Positions 25,589-34,554 of a stretch of 64,000 nt of DNA are shown piece after piece. The stretch's first letter is position 1. Each line of letters opens with the position of its first letter. Origin of the DNA: Paracoccaceae bacterium (GTDB lineage Bacteria; Pseudomonadota; Alphaproteobacteria; Rhodobacterales; Rhodobacteraceae); the NCBI GenBank assembly GCA_027492585.1, contig JAPUEK010000029.1, positions 38,880 through 102,879 on the forward strand, in the 5' to 3' direction. The notes below the pieces were generated by a model that worked only from the letters and a program-made list of their open reading frames with translations, was not told the DNA's origin and did no database searches. Made by a program: the position numbers and the translations under genes.

Positions 25589-28500
25589 TCAGGCGGTCTT
25601 CGCGGACCATTCGCTTGCCATTGGCAGGGGCAGGCAAACGCGCACCGTCGTCCCCTGATCGGCCTCGCTTTCGAGGGTGATGGTTCCCCCCATCAGGAGC
25701 ACCAGTTCCCGCACGATCGAAAGGCCAAGGCCGGTGCCACCGAAACGCCGGGTCATGCTGCCATCCGCCTGCTCGAAACTGCTGAACACACGGGCGGTCT
25801 GTTCGGGGGTCATGCCAAGCCCTGTGTCTTTGACCTCGAAGACGACAGGCTTTCCCGGACTACAGGAGACGGTGAGGGAGACCGTGCCTTCGGTTGAGAA
25901 TTTTATGGTGTTATTCAGAAGGTTATGGAGGATCTGCTGAATCCGGTGGGGATCGCCGATGCGCGGAATATCGGCGCCTGTCGAGGCGGCCACCTCAAAC
26001 TCCAGCCCCTTGTCCTCGGCCTGAATCGAATAGACCGCCCCGATGGGTTGCAGGATATCCTGCAAGCACAGCGGCACATGTTCGATCTCCATCTTGCCGG
26101 CTTCGATCTTGGACATGTCGAGGATGGAATTCAGCACCGCAAGCAGCGTTTCCCCCGACTGGCGGATGGTGCGGATCATGCGGCTGTGCTCGGGGTTGGT
26201 GATCTGCATACTGAGCACTTCGGCCAGCCCCAGCACCCCGTTCAGGGGGGTGCGAATCTCGTGGCTCATATTGGAGAGGAAGATGGACTTCGAACGGCTC
26301 ATGGCTTCGGCATGGGCCAGGGCCTGCTCAAGCCGCTCCGTCGCCTGAAGCTGGTCGGTGATGTCCCAGAAGGAAATGACGGTATTCGACGTCCCGTCGA
26401 CCGAAACCACCGGAGTGGCGTTGCAGGTCAGGATCTGGCGCCGCCCGTCGGACCACCGCACGGCAAAGCGGATGTCGCGCAGCATATGTCCGGCCCGGCG
26501 CGCCCGGTTGCAGGGGCCGAGCTCGGGGGGCAGGGGCTGGCCGTCGAGCTGTTCCAGTTTCCAGACCGGCCCGTCGAGGCGCTTGCCGAAGGGCAATCCC
26601 GCTTTCAGCCGCAGGATCCTTTCGGCTTCCGAGTTGCAGTAGAGCAGGATGTCGTCGGCATCGTAGATCGCAAAGGCCGCGACATTGCTTTCGAGCGCGG
26701 AAGTCAGATGGGCATCGCTGCGGCGGACCTCGATCTCCAGCCGCTTCTGTTCGCTGATGTCGAAATCGACGCCGACAAACTGCCGAGGCTCCCCCTCCTC
26801 GTCGCGCACGACGATGCGCCCGCGTGACAGCACCCAGACCCATTGCCCGTTGCTGTGCCGCATCCGGAATTCGTGCTCGAACATGTCCGGGTCGGGGGCG
26901 TAGCCGTTCGGAACGCTGCTTTCCAGCATGGCGCGGTCGTCCGGATGCACCAGTTCCAGGAAGGTGGCATGGGAAAGGGCCGTGGTGCCGGTGAAATCGA
27001 GGCCGAAGATCTGGCCCCATTGCTTCGAAGCCGTTATGATGCCGGATTCAAGATCGAGCTCCCATGTTCCCACGCGGGTCGAATCTATGATGTTCCGCAG
27101 CCATTCCTCGGAGCGGGCCTGTGCCTGCAGCGCGTCCTGCAATCTGCGGTTCGCGGCATCGAGCGCCTCAAGCTGGTTCTGCCGCGCGGTGATGTCGATC
27201 ATGGCGCAGATCTGTCCGCCATCCGAGGTCCGCTTGTTGACCCGCCGGAACCAGCGTCCGTCCTTCATGCGGAATTCATCGGTGTAGCCGGGCTGACGAT
27301 AGGGAAGAAGCTGCCTTTCGATGAAGTCTTCAGCTCCCGCCTCGCCGGGTCGGGCGGGACGGTCGAAGAGCCCGCGCGCCATCGAGACGGTCAGCACCTC
27401 GCGTATTGTCATGCCGGGGACGAGAATATCCTTGATCTCGGGGAAGGCTTTCCTCTGGGCGGGGTTGCAGATGACGATCCGTTCATCTGCATCATAGATC
27501 ACGATCCCGTCCGGCAGGGCGTTCAGGGCATTCTCAAGCCGGCTTTGCGCCGCGGTTGCCGCTTCGGCAAGGCGCGCAAGCTCGATCTTCTGCTCGCGGA
27601 TCTTGGTCACATCGGTTTCAACGGAAACGAAGCCCTGGACCGTGCCATCAGGCCCGTGCAGCGGCAGCACGTTGAAATCGACGTAATAGACCTTGCCGTG
27701 ACGATCCTTGTTGGCCATCTGGCCGCTGAAGGCCCTGCCTTCGGCAAGGGCCTCGTTCACGGCGGATACGGTGTCCGGCGCACTTTCGTCGCAGCGCACG
27801 ACATCGGGCAGATAAGCACCGATGATCTCGTCGGATTTCCAGCCCGTGTGTTTCTCAAATGCCGGATTTACCCAGGTGATCCGCTGTTCGGTATCGACGA
27901 TGACGACAAGATTGCTCATCGCCCGGATGATGCTGCTGAGGCGCCGGAGTTCATCCTGCATTTCGACCCGATGCGTCATGTCCCGGATCAGGAAAAGCAT
28001 CGTCGGGTCTTCTCCGGCGCTGATGGCGGGCATCCGCGCGCCCCGCATGTCGAAGACGCGGCGGCCATCGGGAAAATCGAGCGCGTAAGTGACATCCTGA
28101 GCCTTGCCGTCTTTCAGGAGCGTGTCGAGAGCCTCGCTGATGATCGCGCCCGCCTCCGACGGCAGCACGGAAGCGACCAGACGGCCCGTGAAATCGCTGG
28201 GCTCCAGCAGCATCAGATCCTTCGGCCCGACACAGAAGCCCGTGTAGCAGCCTTTGGAATCCACCTCGAAGAGCAGGTCGGGCAGGGAATCGAGGATCGC
28301 CTTCAGCCGCGCCTGGGTTTTGGCATTGTCACGCTCCGCCCGGCTTCTTGCCAGAAGGCTGACGAGAATCCCGGCGAACTCCTGCACGAATTCCAGCGAG
28401 GTCCAGGGGCAGTCCCTGTCCTCCTTCAACTCGAAGCACAGCAGGCCCACGGCGCGGCCATCCTCGACGAGAGGGGTGAGGATGCAATGTTCGACCCCGT

Positions 28501-28840
28501 GCAGGGCCAGGAATTCGATCAGTGTCGCCGTCGTGCCGCCGGGGTTGCCCAGATCGAGGGAGAGCGTCTCGCCCCGTTTCAGGGCGGGGCAGAGGTCAAT
28601 CCGGGTGCCGATACTGTCGTCGAAGCCATGCACATCCGCAGAATCGGCCGATTCTGTGCTGTTGCTGGCATGGCAGAGCCGGAACTCCCCCTGATCATCC
28701 GCCTGAAAAAGCCAGCAACGTCCGTTCCCGGCAAGGTCGCTCATCTTGCGGAGCATCCGCGACATGCCGCTTTCGATTTCCGCAGCGGGCATGGCGATCA
28801 GTTCGCTCAGAACCTTTATCACCCTGACATGTCGATCCAT
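25589..28840 (-). CDS. Soluble sensor histidine kinase with GAF and five PAS units
   Basis: A 1083-residue kinase with no membrane segment. Order: GAF-like (about 20-165), PAS units at about 180-300, 305-425, 440-555, 570-700 and 705-835 (for example MSNLVVIVDTEQRITWVNPAF and WELDLESGIITAS), HisKA with phospho-His in FLSNMSHEIRTPLNG (about 850), then HATPase with N box LLNNTIKFS, G1 DTGLGM and G2 GGTGLGLSIV (about 1045). There is no receiver, so it must pass phosphate to a separate regulator. Its catalytic half is closely paralogous to the kinase at 30957. ATG 28840 has AGGGG eight bases upstream; the frame is open to 29056, leaving longer starts possible. Confidence 0.88.
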   Translation of the reverse strand: MDRHVRVIKVLSELIAMPAAEIESGMSRMLRKMSDLAGNGRCWLFQADDQGEFRLCHASNSTESADSADVHGFDDSIGTRIDLCPALKRGETLSLDLGNPGGTTATLIEFLALHGVEHCILTPLVEDGRAVGLLCFELKEDRDCPWTSLEFVQEFAGILVSLLARSRAERDNAKTQARLKAILDSLPDLLFEVDSKGCYTGFCVGPKDLMLLEPSDFTGRLVASVLPSEAGAIISEALDTLLKDGKAQDVTYALDFPDGRRVFDMRGARMPAISAGEDPTMLFLIRDMTHRVEMQDELRRLSSIIRAMSNLVVIVDTEQRITWVNPAFEKHTGWKSDEIIGAYLPDVVRCDESAPDTVSAVNEALAEGRAFSGQMANKDRHGKVYYVDFNVLPLHGPDGTVQGFVSVETDVTKIREQKIELARLAEAATAAQSRLENALNALPDGIVIYDADERIVICNPAQRKAFPEIKDILVPGMTIREVLTVSMARGLFDRPARPGEAGAEDFIERQLLPYRQPGYTDEFRMKDGRWFRRVNKRTSDGGQICAMIDITARQNQLEALDAANRRLQDALQAQARSEEWLRNIIDSTRVGTWELDLESGIITASKQWGQIFGLDFTGTTALSHATFLELVHPDDRAMLESSVPNGYAPDPDMFEHEFRMRHSNGQWVWVLSRGRIVVRDEEGEPRQFVGVDFDISEQKRLEIEVRRSDAHLTSALESNVAAFAIYDADDILLYCNSEAERILRLKAGLPFGKRLDGPVWKLEQLDGQPLPPELGPCNRARRAGHMLRDIRFAVRWSDGRRQILTCNATPVVSVDGTSNTVISFWDITDQLQATERLEQALAHAEAMSRSKSIFLSNMSHEIRTPLNGVLGLAEVLSMQITNPEHSRMIRTIRQSGETLLAVLNSILDMSKIEAGKMEIEHVPLCLQDILQPIGAVYSIQAEDKGLEFEVAASTGADIPRIGDPHRIQQILHNLLNNTIKFSTEGTVSLTVSCSPGKPVVFEVKDTGLGMTPEQTARVFSSFEQADGSMTRRFGGTGLGLSIVRELVLLMGGTITLESEADQGTTVRVCLPLPMASEWSAKTA

Positions 28841-29105
28841 CGCGGTAACCCCTGCACACGACCCGTCTGATGGCGCCGATTGACTCGATACGCTGCTGTG
28901 CCGTGGTGTCGCACCGTTGGGTGGATCGGCGGTGAAACGGTTGAGCGCCAGCTTGCCCATAGGTTGTATGATTGGCATGGCTGCATCAAGACGGGCAACC
29001 GATTTATTGTGTCGCTTTCCTGCCGGAACACGAAAGCTGGTGCAAAATGGCCCCAAGGCCCCTCCTTGGCGCGGCCTTCAGGGGCCTGATCCGCCAGATG
29101 GAAAC
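28841..29105 (-). promoter_or_regulatory. Leader region of the 1083-residue kinase
   Basis: This 265-base stretch separates the kinase start from the terminator of the small upstream gene. The kinase frame continues open without a convincing RBS, and I see no other gene or clear promoter. If the kinase starts earlier (in-frame ATGs near 28978 or 28960), part of this is coding for a low-complexity N terminus. Confidence 0.3.
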
Positions 29106-29131
29106 AAAAAAAAGCGGCACATGTGCCGCTT
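29106..29131 (-). terminator. Rho-independent terminator of the small hypothetical gene
   Basis: A perfect 20-base palindrome (AAGCGGCACA / TGTGCCGCTT, 29112-29131) is followed, reading leftward, by a run of eight or more T (A-run 29106-29113 on the + strand). This is the clearest intrinsic terminator in the window. It is placed to end the transcript of the 74-residue gene at 29189-29413, before the histidine kinase. Confidence 0.85.
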
Positions 29132-29188
29132 CATTCCGTCATGAATTTTCAGATCGCCTGTTTCCGTTCCGGCGATGCCGATCTCAGG

Positions 29189-29413
29189 TCAGGAGCGCAG
29201 CGCCTTGGCGACTTCCTTTGCGAAATCGGCCTGGATGACATTCTGTTCGCTCTTGGCGGCAACCTCGTAGTGGCTCGCCAGAAAAGCCAGACCAAAAGGG
29301 GTATGAAGGAGCGCTTTCGCGTCCTGGACCACCTGCTCGACTCTCTTTTCCACGCCTCTCCGCATCTCGTCGCCTGTCCCGAAGTCCTGTAGCTTGTACC
29401 AAATAGATAGCAA
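29189..29413 (-). CDS. Small hypothetical protein (74 aa)
   Basis: A 74-residue open frame with a balanced, helical composition (EKRVEQVVQDAKALL, FLASHYEVAAKSEQNV, DFAKEVAKAL), unlike the arginine/serine-rich translations of the other frames here. I do not recognise the family; the amphipathic helix looks loosely phasin-like. A strong intrinsic terminator lies 58 bases past its stop on the same strand, which supports a real transcript. The ATG at 29413 has no good RBS; an internal ATG (start of MRRGVEKR) could be the true start. It sits inside the signalling island, divergent from the response regulator at 29616. Confidence 0.45.
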   Translation of the reverse strand: MLSIWYKLQDFGTGDEMRRGVEKRVEQVVQDAKALLHTPFGLAFLASHYEVAAKSEQNVIQADFAKEVAKALRS

Positions 29414-29615
29414 AAACTGGGCCTTCCGTCATCTTGGCCTTTTAGACAGGTCCTCGGACCCGATATGCGATCAATTGGCCACGGATCGTGAACATTATCC
29501 CTGATTGTCGTTAACTCAGCCAAATTTTTGCCACATTGAGCGCCCTATCTATGCCCTGAGTTGTGCCTCGCAACCACAGGAAGAGGCGTGTTGCGGCAGG
29601 AAGAATGAGGCGACG

Positions 29616-30578
29616 ATGACATCCATGCGGCTTCTGGCGGTCGATGACGACCCGGTGTTCCTGATGCTGCTCAAGCATGTGCTGAGCACGATCGGGTATG
29701 AGGATATTCAGACCGTGAACTCGGGGGCGGCCGCGATTGCGTTGCTGCGCGACCCGAAGGAGCATTTCGACTGCCTCCTGCTCGACATCGACATGCCGGA
29801 GATGACCGGCATCGAGCTTTGCCAGCGTCTGCGGCACATTCCGGCCTATCGTGATACGCCCGTGCTGATGATCACGGCGATGAAGACGCTTCACTTCGTC
29901 GAGAACGCATTCCGGGCCGGAGCCAACGACTACATCCACAAGCCTGTCGATGAGCTGGAACTGGGGACGCGGCTGCGGATGATCCGCGAGCTTCTGGCGG
30001 AGCGCCGTCGCCGGGCTTCGGTGGAAACCCAGGTGGCGAGCAACCTCGGTCTGCCCGTCCTCAACGTCACCTTCGAAGAGCCGGTGAGCATCACCGAGGC
30101 CGGCAGCGTGATCGACTACCTTGCGCTTGAGAACTATGCGCTGACCCTCGGCCGGCTCCGTCTCTATGGTCACAGCGTCATGGGTTTCAGTGTCGTCAAC
30201 GCTCTGGAGATTTACAGATCCACAGATGGCATCGGCTATGTCGATACGATGGCCATTGTCGCCTCGGCGATTGACCGGGCGCTGAAATCCTTCAACCATC
30301 TCATCGCCTTTGCGGGCCGGGGGGAATTCGTCGCCATGATCTCGCAGCGTACCGATGTGTCGTCGGAGGTGTTGCAGGATGAGATCGAGATGACGATGGC
30401 GCGCTATGCCGCGGTCTACAACGATCTCGAAATCCCGCTGCCGAAGGTGCATGTGGGAGAGATCATGCACGCGGGCTTCTTCACGCGAACGACGGTCAAC
30501 CAGCTTATCGCCAAGGCCCGCGAAAGTGCCGCCCGCCTCCCGGTTTTCGGGATGAGAGATTTCGGACGCGCCTATTGA
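29616..30578 (+). CDS. Response regulator with degenerate GGDEF-like output domain (B)
   Basis: A 320-residue protein. Receiver residues 1-125: LAVDDDP, phospho-Asp in CLLLDIDMPEMTG (about 55), switch residues in LMITAM and YIHKPVDELEL. The C-terminal region (about 160-310) is GGDEF-like in layout but has AGRGEFVAMI where the GGDEF signature should be, so it is probably not catalytic. It pairs with the 24469 regulator as a paralogue. ATG 29616 follows AATGAGGCGACG. It is the first gene of a plus-strand unit with the Hpt protein and the 7TM kinase. Confidence 0.83.
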   Translation: MTSMRLLAVDDDPVFLMLLKHVLSTIGYEDIQTVNSGAAAIALLRDPKEHFDCLLLDIDMPEMTGIELCQRLRHIPAYRDTPVLMITAMKTLHFVENAFRAGANDYIHKPVDELELGTRLRMIRELLAERRRRASVETQVASNLGLPVLNVTFEEPVSITEAGSVIDYLALENYALTLGRLRLYGHSVMGFSVVNALEIYRSTDGIGYVDTMAIVASAIDRALKSFNHLIAFAGRGEFVAMISQRTDVSSEVLQDEIEMTMARYAAVYNDLEIPLPKVHVGEIMHAGFFTRTTVNQLIAKARESAARLPVFGMRDFGRAY

Positions 30579-30588
30579 GGGGGTTGCC

Positions 30589-30930
30589 ATGGGTATCGAA
30601 GTGTTAGCCCCGGATGTCCTCATGCCGATCCGTCAGCGGTTCCTGTCGATGCTTGAGGACTACACCATCCAGATCTCGATCCTTCACGAGGATGCCGAAG
30701 ATCCTGCGGAACTGGCGGAAGCCATGGCCGACATCGGCTCCATCGCGCATCGAGTTGCCGGGGTCGCGGCAACCCTCGGCTACGAACCACTTGGGGTTGT
30801 GGCCTCCCGTCTTGACCAGCAGCTCGTTGCCGGCAGACAGAGGGGAAGCTGCACTCTGGAAGAAAATGATCACCTTATCAGATTGTTTCGTGCGGCTATC
30901 AATAACGCACTGGACGAGAGCGCAACCTGA
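30589..30930 (+). CDS. Stand-alone Hpt (histidine phosphotransfer) domain protein
   Basis: A 113-residue all-helical protein. The phosphotransfer motif is SIAHRVAGVAATLGY (about residues 61-75), with the phospho-accepting His in AHRVAG and the small residues that let a receiver dock. RFLSMLEDYTIQISIL forms the preceding helix. It would carry phosphate between receivers in a multi-step relay. It follows the response regulator by 10 bases and precedes the 7TM kinase by 26, so the three are probably one operon. Neither kinase in the island has its own Hpt or receiver, which fits a split relay. Confidence 0.8.
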   Translation: MGIEVLAPDVLMPIRQRFLSMLEDYTIQISILHEDAEDPAELAEAMADIGSIAHRVAGVAATLGYEPLGVVASRLDQQLVAGRQRGSCTLEENDHLIRLFRAAINNALDESAT

Positions 30931-30956
30931 AGGCAGCCTGTGACATACTATAGGGC

Positions 30957-33191
30957 ATGGCAAAGGATGGCCGCCGGCTGAGCCAGCCGGTCGGACCAAC
31001 GGGGCTCTCGATGTGGAACTGTTTTGAATATTTGCGGATTGACGCACTTGGAAGCGTCACGCTGTTTTTCTGGTTCGGCATATTCTTTTTACTGCAAAGA
31101 GCCGGCGGAGATTATTTCTTCGGGCGCCGCTTTTTTATTACCTCACTGGTTGCAATGCTGGCCTGGCTTGCAGGCGTATTCATGGAAATTGCGTCTTCCG
31201 AACCGCAATGCAAGATATTCTGGTCGAAAGCCTCCTGGCCATTGATTGTCCTCTTGCCGACGGCATGGGCGTTTTTCCTGATTGACTATGCATTCGGCGC
31301 GCGCCGCAACCCGCGTCTTTGGCAGATGGCGCTTCTGTGCATCGGGCCGATCGCGGCGGCTTTGGTGGTTCTGACCAATGATCAGCACCAGCTTTTCTAT
31401 GCGCCCGGCACCGGACCTGTCGAGGTGGATGGCGACGTGCTCGTCGTGTACCGTCACGGACCGCTTTTCTATCTGTTTTCGGCCTATATCTACATTTTCC
31501 TGCTTTGCGCGATCCTCGTGACGGCGCGGGGAACGCTGCACGCCAGCCGCGCACAGCGGTCCTTCTTTGCCGGTTTGCTGTTGGTCACCATCGCGCCGGC
31601 CTTCAGCAATGTGCTCTACATCGTCTTCGGCGTCACTTTGGCGGGTTATGATCCGACGCCTTTTGCCTTCTCGGTGACCCTCTTCATTCTGTCCCTGATG
31701 ATCGCGCAGAACCGTCTGAAGGACGTGGGGTCGATCGCCAAGGATCTGATGTTCCACAATTCTCCGGACCCGATTTTTGTTCTGGACGTGAACGGCAGAC
31801 CGCTAAGCCGGAACCCCGAAGCCAAGCGCATGTTCGGCGTCGAAGCGGGCGACAATGTCGATGCGGATCGGATGACGCCGGAGTTGCAGGAGTTCATCGA
31901 CGAGCTCATCAGCACGGGCGGACAGCCAGCAAGCCGGACCCTGAATGTGCGCCGCCGCTACTTCGATCCGGATGTTTTCCCGGTGCGACAGGAATTCGGC
32001 AGTTCCTCGACCGTCGTGGGTTGGGTCCTGCGCTTGCAGGATTCGACGGAGCGGCGTTTTCTGTCCTATGCGCTTCAGGCGGAACGGGATTTCCTGTCCA
32101 GCCTGATGGAAACGAGCATGTCGGGTATTCTCGCGCTCGATGCCAATGGGACGATCATCTTCATCAATGCCGAGTCGGAGCGTCTGCTCGGGTTGCAGGG
32201 CATCCCGGTGCGGCAGGTCAATCTCAACGACACGGACTGGTGCTTCGAGTGGCCGGAAGGCACTCCGGCGCCGAGCATGGGAGAGGCCCTGACCCGGCTG
32301 CTGGTCGACAAGCGGCAAATCCGCAATCGCCGGGTGTCGCTGTTGCGGCGCAACGATTCCATGCGCCGAATGATCTCCATCAACGCATCGCTTCTCAACT
32401 CCAACGATACGGAAGCCAAGGTTGTGGTGTCGCTTTCGGATGTGACCGATCAGTATCGCACCGAAATCGCCCTGCGTGATGCGGCGGCGCGTTCGGAATC
32501 GGAAAACCGGAGCAAATCCCAGTTCATCGCCAATATGAGCCATGAAATCCGCACCCCGCTGAACGGCGTTCTCGGAATGGCGGAAGTGCTGGCCCGACTA
32601 ATCGAGGACCCGGAGCAGAAACGGATGATAACCATCATCCGTCATTCCGGCGAGTTGCTTCTGACGATCCTGAACGATGTTCTCGATATGTCGAAGATCG
32701 AGGCGGGCAAGCTGGAACTTGAGGCGACGCTGTTCCGGCCCGATCATATCGCGGCGCGGATCGGCGATCTCTATATGGTTTCGGCCGAGGAAAAGCAGCT
32801 TGATCTGGAGATCTATACGAGCGGTCGCGCCGATATCCAGCGGGTCGGCGACCCGCACCGGCTCATGCAGATCCTGCAAAACCTCGTGAGCAATGCCATC
32901 AAGTTCACGCATGAGGGGGAGATCACCGTGACCTTCGCCTGCCCGCGCGGAAAGCCGATGGTCATCGAGGTGCGCGACACGGGAATCGGCATGTCTCCGG
33001 AGCAAACCAGCCGTATTTTCAGTGCCTTCGAGCAGGCTGATGGCAGCATAACCCGCAGGTTCGGCGGGACGGGTCTCGGCATGTCCATCGTGGCCAAGCT
33101 GGTCGAGATCATGCACGGGCAGATCGAAGTGGAAAGCGTGATGGGCGAGGGCTCCACGATCCGTGTCACGTTGCCGCTGGAGGAAGCCTGA
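30957..33191 (+). CDS. Membrane histidine kinase with N-terminal 7TM sensor and two PAS units
   Basis: A 744-residue kinase. The first 235 residues contain about seven hydrophobic helices (for example ALGSVTLFFWFGIFFLL and FSVTLFILSLMIAQ), matching the histidine-kinase N-terminal 7TM domain. PAS units lie at about 250-365 and 375-500. HisKA has FIANMSHEIRTPLNG (about 522) and HATPase has NLVSNAIKFTHEG, DTGIGM and GGTGLGMSIV (about 705). There is no receiver. An ATG at 31011 with GGGG six bases upstream is an alternative, perhaps better, start. It converges on the single-domain receiver at 33195, three bases away. Confidence 0.88.
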   Translation: MAKDGRRLSQPVGPTGLSMWNCFEYLRIDALGSVTLFFWFGIFFLLQRAGGDYFFGRRFFITSLVAMLAWLAGVFMEIASSEPQCKIFWSKASWPLIVLLPTAWAFFLIDYAFGARRNPRLWQMALLCIGPIAAALVVLTNDQHQLFYAPGTGPVEVDGDVLVVYRHGPLFYLFSAYIYIFLLCAILVTARGTLHASRAQRSFFAGLLLVTIAPAFSNVLYIVFGVTLAGYDPTPFAFSVTLFILSLMIAQNRLKDVGSIAKDLMFHNSPDPIFVLDVNGRPLSRNPEAKRMFGVEAGDNVDADRMTPELQEFIDELISTGGQPASRTLNVRRRYFDPDVFPVRQEFGSSSTVVGWVLRLQDSTERRFLSYALQAERDFLSSLMETSMSGILALDANGTIIFINAESERLLGLQGIPVRQVNLNDTDWCFEWPEGTPAPSMGEALTRLLVDKRQIRNRRVSLLRRNDSMRRMISINASLLNSNDTEAKVVVSLSDVTDQYRTEIALRDAAARSESENRSKSQFIANMSHEIRTPLNGVLGMAEVLARLIEDPEQKRMITIIRHSGELLLTILNDVLDMSKIEAGKLELEATLFRPDHIAARIGDLYMVSAEEKQLDLEIYTSGRADIQRVGDPHRLMQILQNLVSNAIKFTHEGEITVTFACPRGKPMVIEVRDTGIGMSPEQTSRIFSAFEQADGSITRRFGGTGLGMSIVAKLVEIMHGQIEVESVMGEGSTIRVTLPLEEA

Positions 33192-33194
33192 GCC

Positions 33195-33650
33195 TCAGTG
33201 GCCAATCATCTTCTGGATGGCGGCAATGAAGCTATCTGCTCGGATAGGTTTCGGAAGAAGCATATCCGCAAGCGCCGTGGCGCGGCCGCTGTCGAGTTTG
33301 CCCGCAGAATCCACGGCAGCCGTAAAAAGGATCATCCGGGACGTGGCATTCAGGGTCTGACTGGCGCGCAGGTGCCGGATCAGCCGGTCACCATTGATGC
33401 GTGGCATGTTCAGATCGAAGATCAGCACGTCAAACCGCTGGGATTGCGCCAATTCCAACGCCTGCCGCCCATCTTCCGCCATTGTCAGTACCGTATTCGG
33501 GATGCTGCGGACCAGATGCTCAATGATCGCGCGATTGATCTCATCATCATCGGCGAGAAGAATTCTGTGGGCTCTGCCGGGAGGTTCCGATTGGCTGTCC
33601 TGGTTGTCTTCCTGGAGCAGAGCACGGCCAACGGGGGCATCTGTAGACAT
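33195..33650 (-). CDS. Single-domain receiver protein
   Basis: A 151-residue protein: an unstructured 27-residue start, then one receiver domain (about 28-150) with ILLADDDEIN, phospho-Asp in VLIFDLNMPRING (about 80), switch residue in LFTAAVD and Lys in LLPKPIRADSF (about 134). There is no output domain, so it is a phosphate carrier or sink in a relay, or acts by protein contact. It is encoded convergently with the 7TM kinase and 88 bases downstream of the HATPase-receiver fusion on the same strand. Confidence 0.85.
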   Translation of the reverse strand: MSTDAPVGRALLQEDNQDSQSEPPGRAHRILLADDDEINRAIIEHLVRSIPNTVLTMAEDGRQALELAQSQRFDVLIFDLNMPRINGDRLIRHLRASQTLNATSRMILFTAAVDSAGKLDSGRATALADMLLPKPIRADSFIAAIQKMIGH

Positions 33651-33738
33651 GACGCAACCGTTCCTTCAGTTTGACATCCCGCACCCTATAGCGTGTTTCC
33701 ATCCCTTGCGGAAAGAAAATTCTCCCCCCGATTGAGGA

Positions 33739-34554
33739 TCATATCCGCAATGTCATGATTGCGTGCATGAGATCCTTGCGCCGGAAAGGTTTGGCCAAAT
33801 GGGTGTCGAATCCGGCTTCGAGATAATCGGCAACCTGATTGACCAGGGCATTTGCGGTAACGGCAATCGCGGGTGTGGCGGCCAAGCCCTTTTCCTGCTC
33901 TGCGGCCCTGATCTCACGAATGGCGGTAACGCCATCCATGACCGGCATCGAGATGTCGAGCAGCAGCAGATCGAACCGCCCCGCCCTCCAGGAGTTCAGC
34001 GCCTCAAGGCCATCACTGACGGAGGTCAGTTCAGCCTGGGTATCGGCCAGCATTTCCTCCAGCACGAGCCGGTTGGTCGGGCTGTCATCGGCGATCAGGA
34101 TACGGACGCCCGCAAGACTGTTGAGCTCCTCCTGGACCGGGACATCGGCCTGCACCACTTCGATTTCGGCCTCCGGCAGAGGCACGGTCACGCGAACCGT
34201 GGTTCTGGAGCCGCCGGGAAGAACTGAAATCTCGCCACCCATTTCGGCAACGAGCGGGGCAAGAGATTCAGGGACAGCCAGCTTGCCGGAAGAACTCGCA
34301 ATCTCGATTATAACCGGCTTGTGGGTCTTTGCGCTGATCTTCAGGCGCAAGTCCTGTCCGGGCGTATCGAAAGGTTGAGGCCCAAGGATGTCGCGCACGA
34401 TTTTTTCAAGCGCATCGGCATCGCCGACACGCCCATCCTCGCAGCCGAGCCCGACGAAAGCCTCAAAGACTCCGTCATGACTTTCAGCCAGACCTGAATA
34501 GGTCTCTTCCAACCGACGGAGAACGTCTACGGGTCTGAATGGTATATGTTTCAC
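33739..34554 (-). CDS. Remnant HATPase-receiver fusion protein
   Basis: A 271-residue protein. The C-terminal half (about 148-271) is an intact receiver: ILIADDSPTNRLVLEEML, phospho-Asp in LLLLDISMPVMDG (about 198), Thr in IAVTAN, Lys in LAKPFRRKDL. The N-terminal 125 residues look like a worn HATPase domain: an EKIVRDILG helix, KPVIIEIASSSGKL and MGGEISVLPGGSRTTVRVTVPLP, but without the N box and the DxGxG and GxGxG ATP loops, and with no HisKA. It therefore resembles the end of a hybrid kinase that has lost its kinase function. The start is a GTG at 34554 without a clear RBS, so the 5' end is uncertain. Confidence 0.75.
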   Translation of the reverse strand: MKHIPFRPVDVLRRLEETYSGLAESHDGVFEAFVGLGCEDGRVGDADALEKIVRDILGPQPFDTPGQDLRLKISAKTHKPVIIEIASSSGKLAVPESLAPLVAEMGGEISVLPGGSRTTVRVTVPLPEAEIEVVQADVPVQEELNSLAGVRILIADDSPTNRLVLEEMLADTQAELTSVSDGLEALNSWRAGRFDLLLLDISMPVMDGVTAIREIRAAEQEKGLAATPAIAVTANALVNQVADYLEAGFDTHLAKPFRRKDLMHAIMTLRI

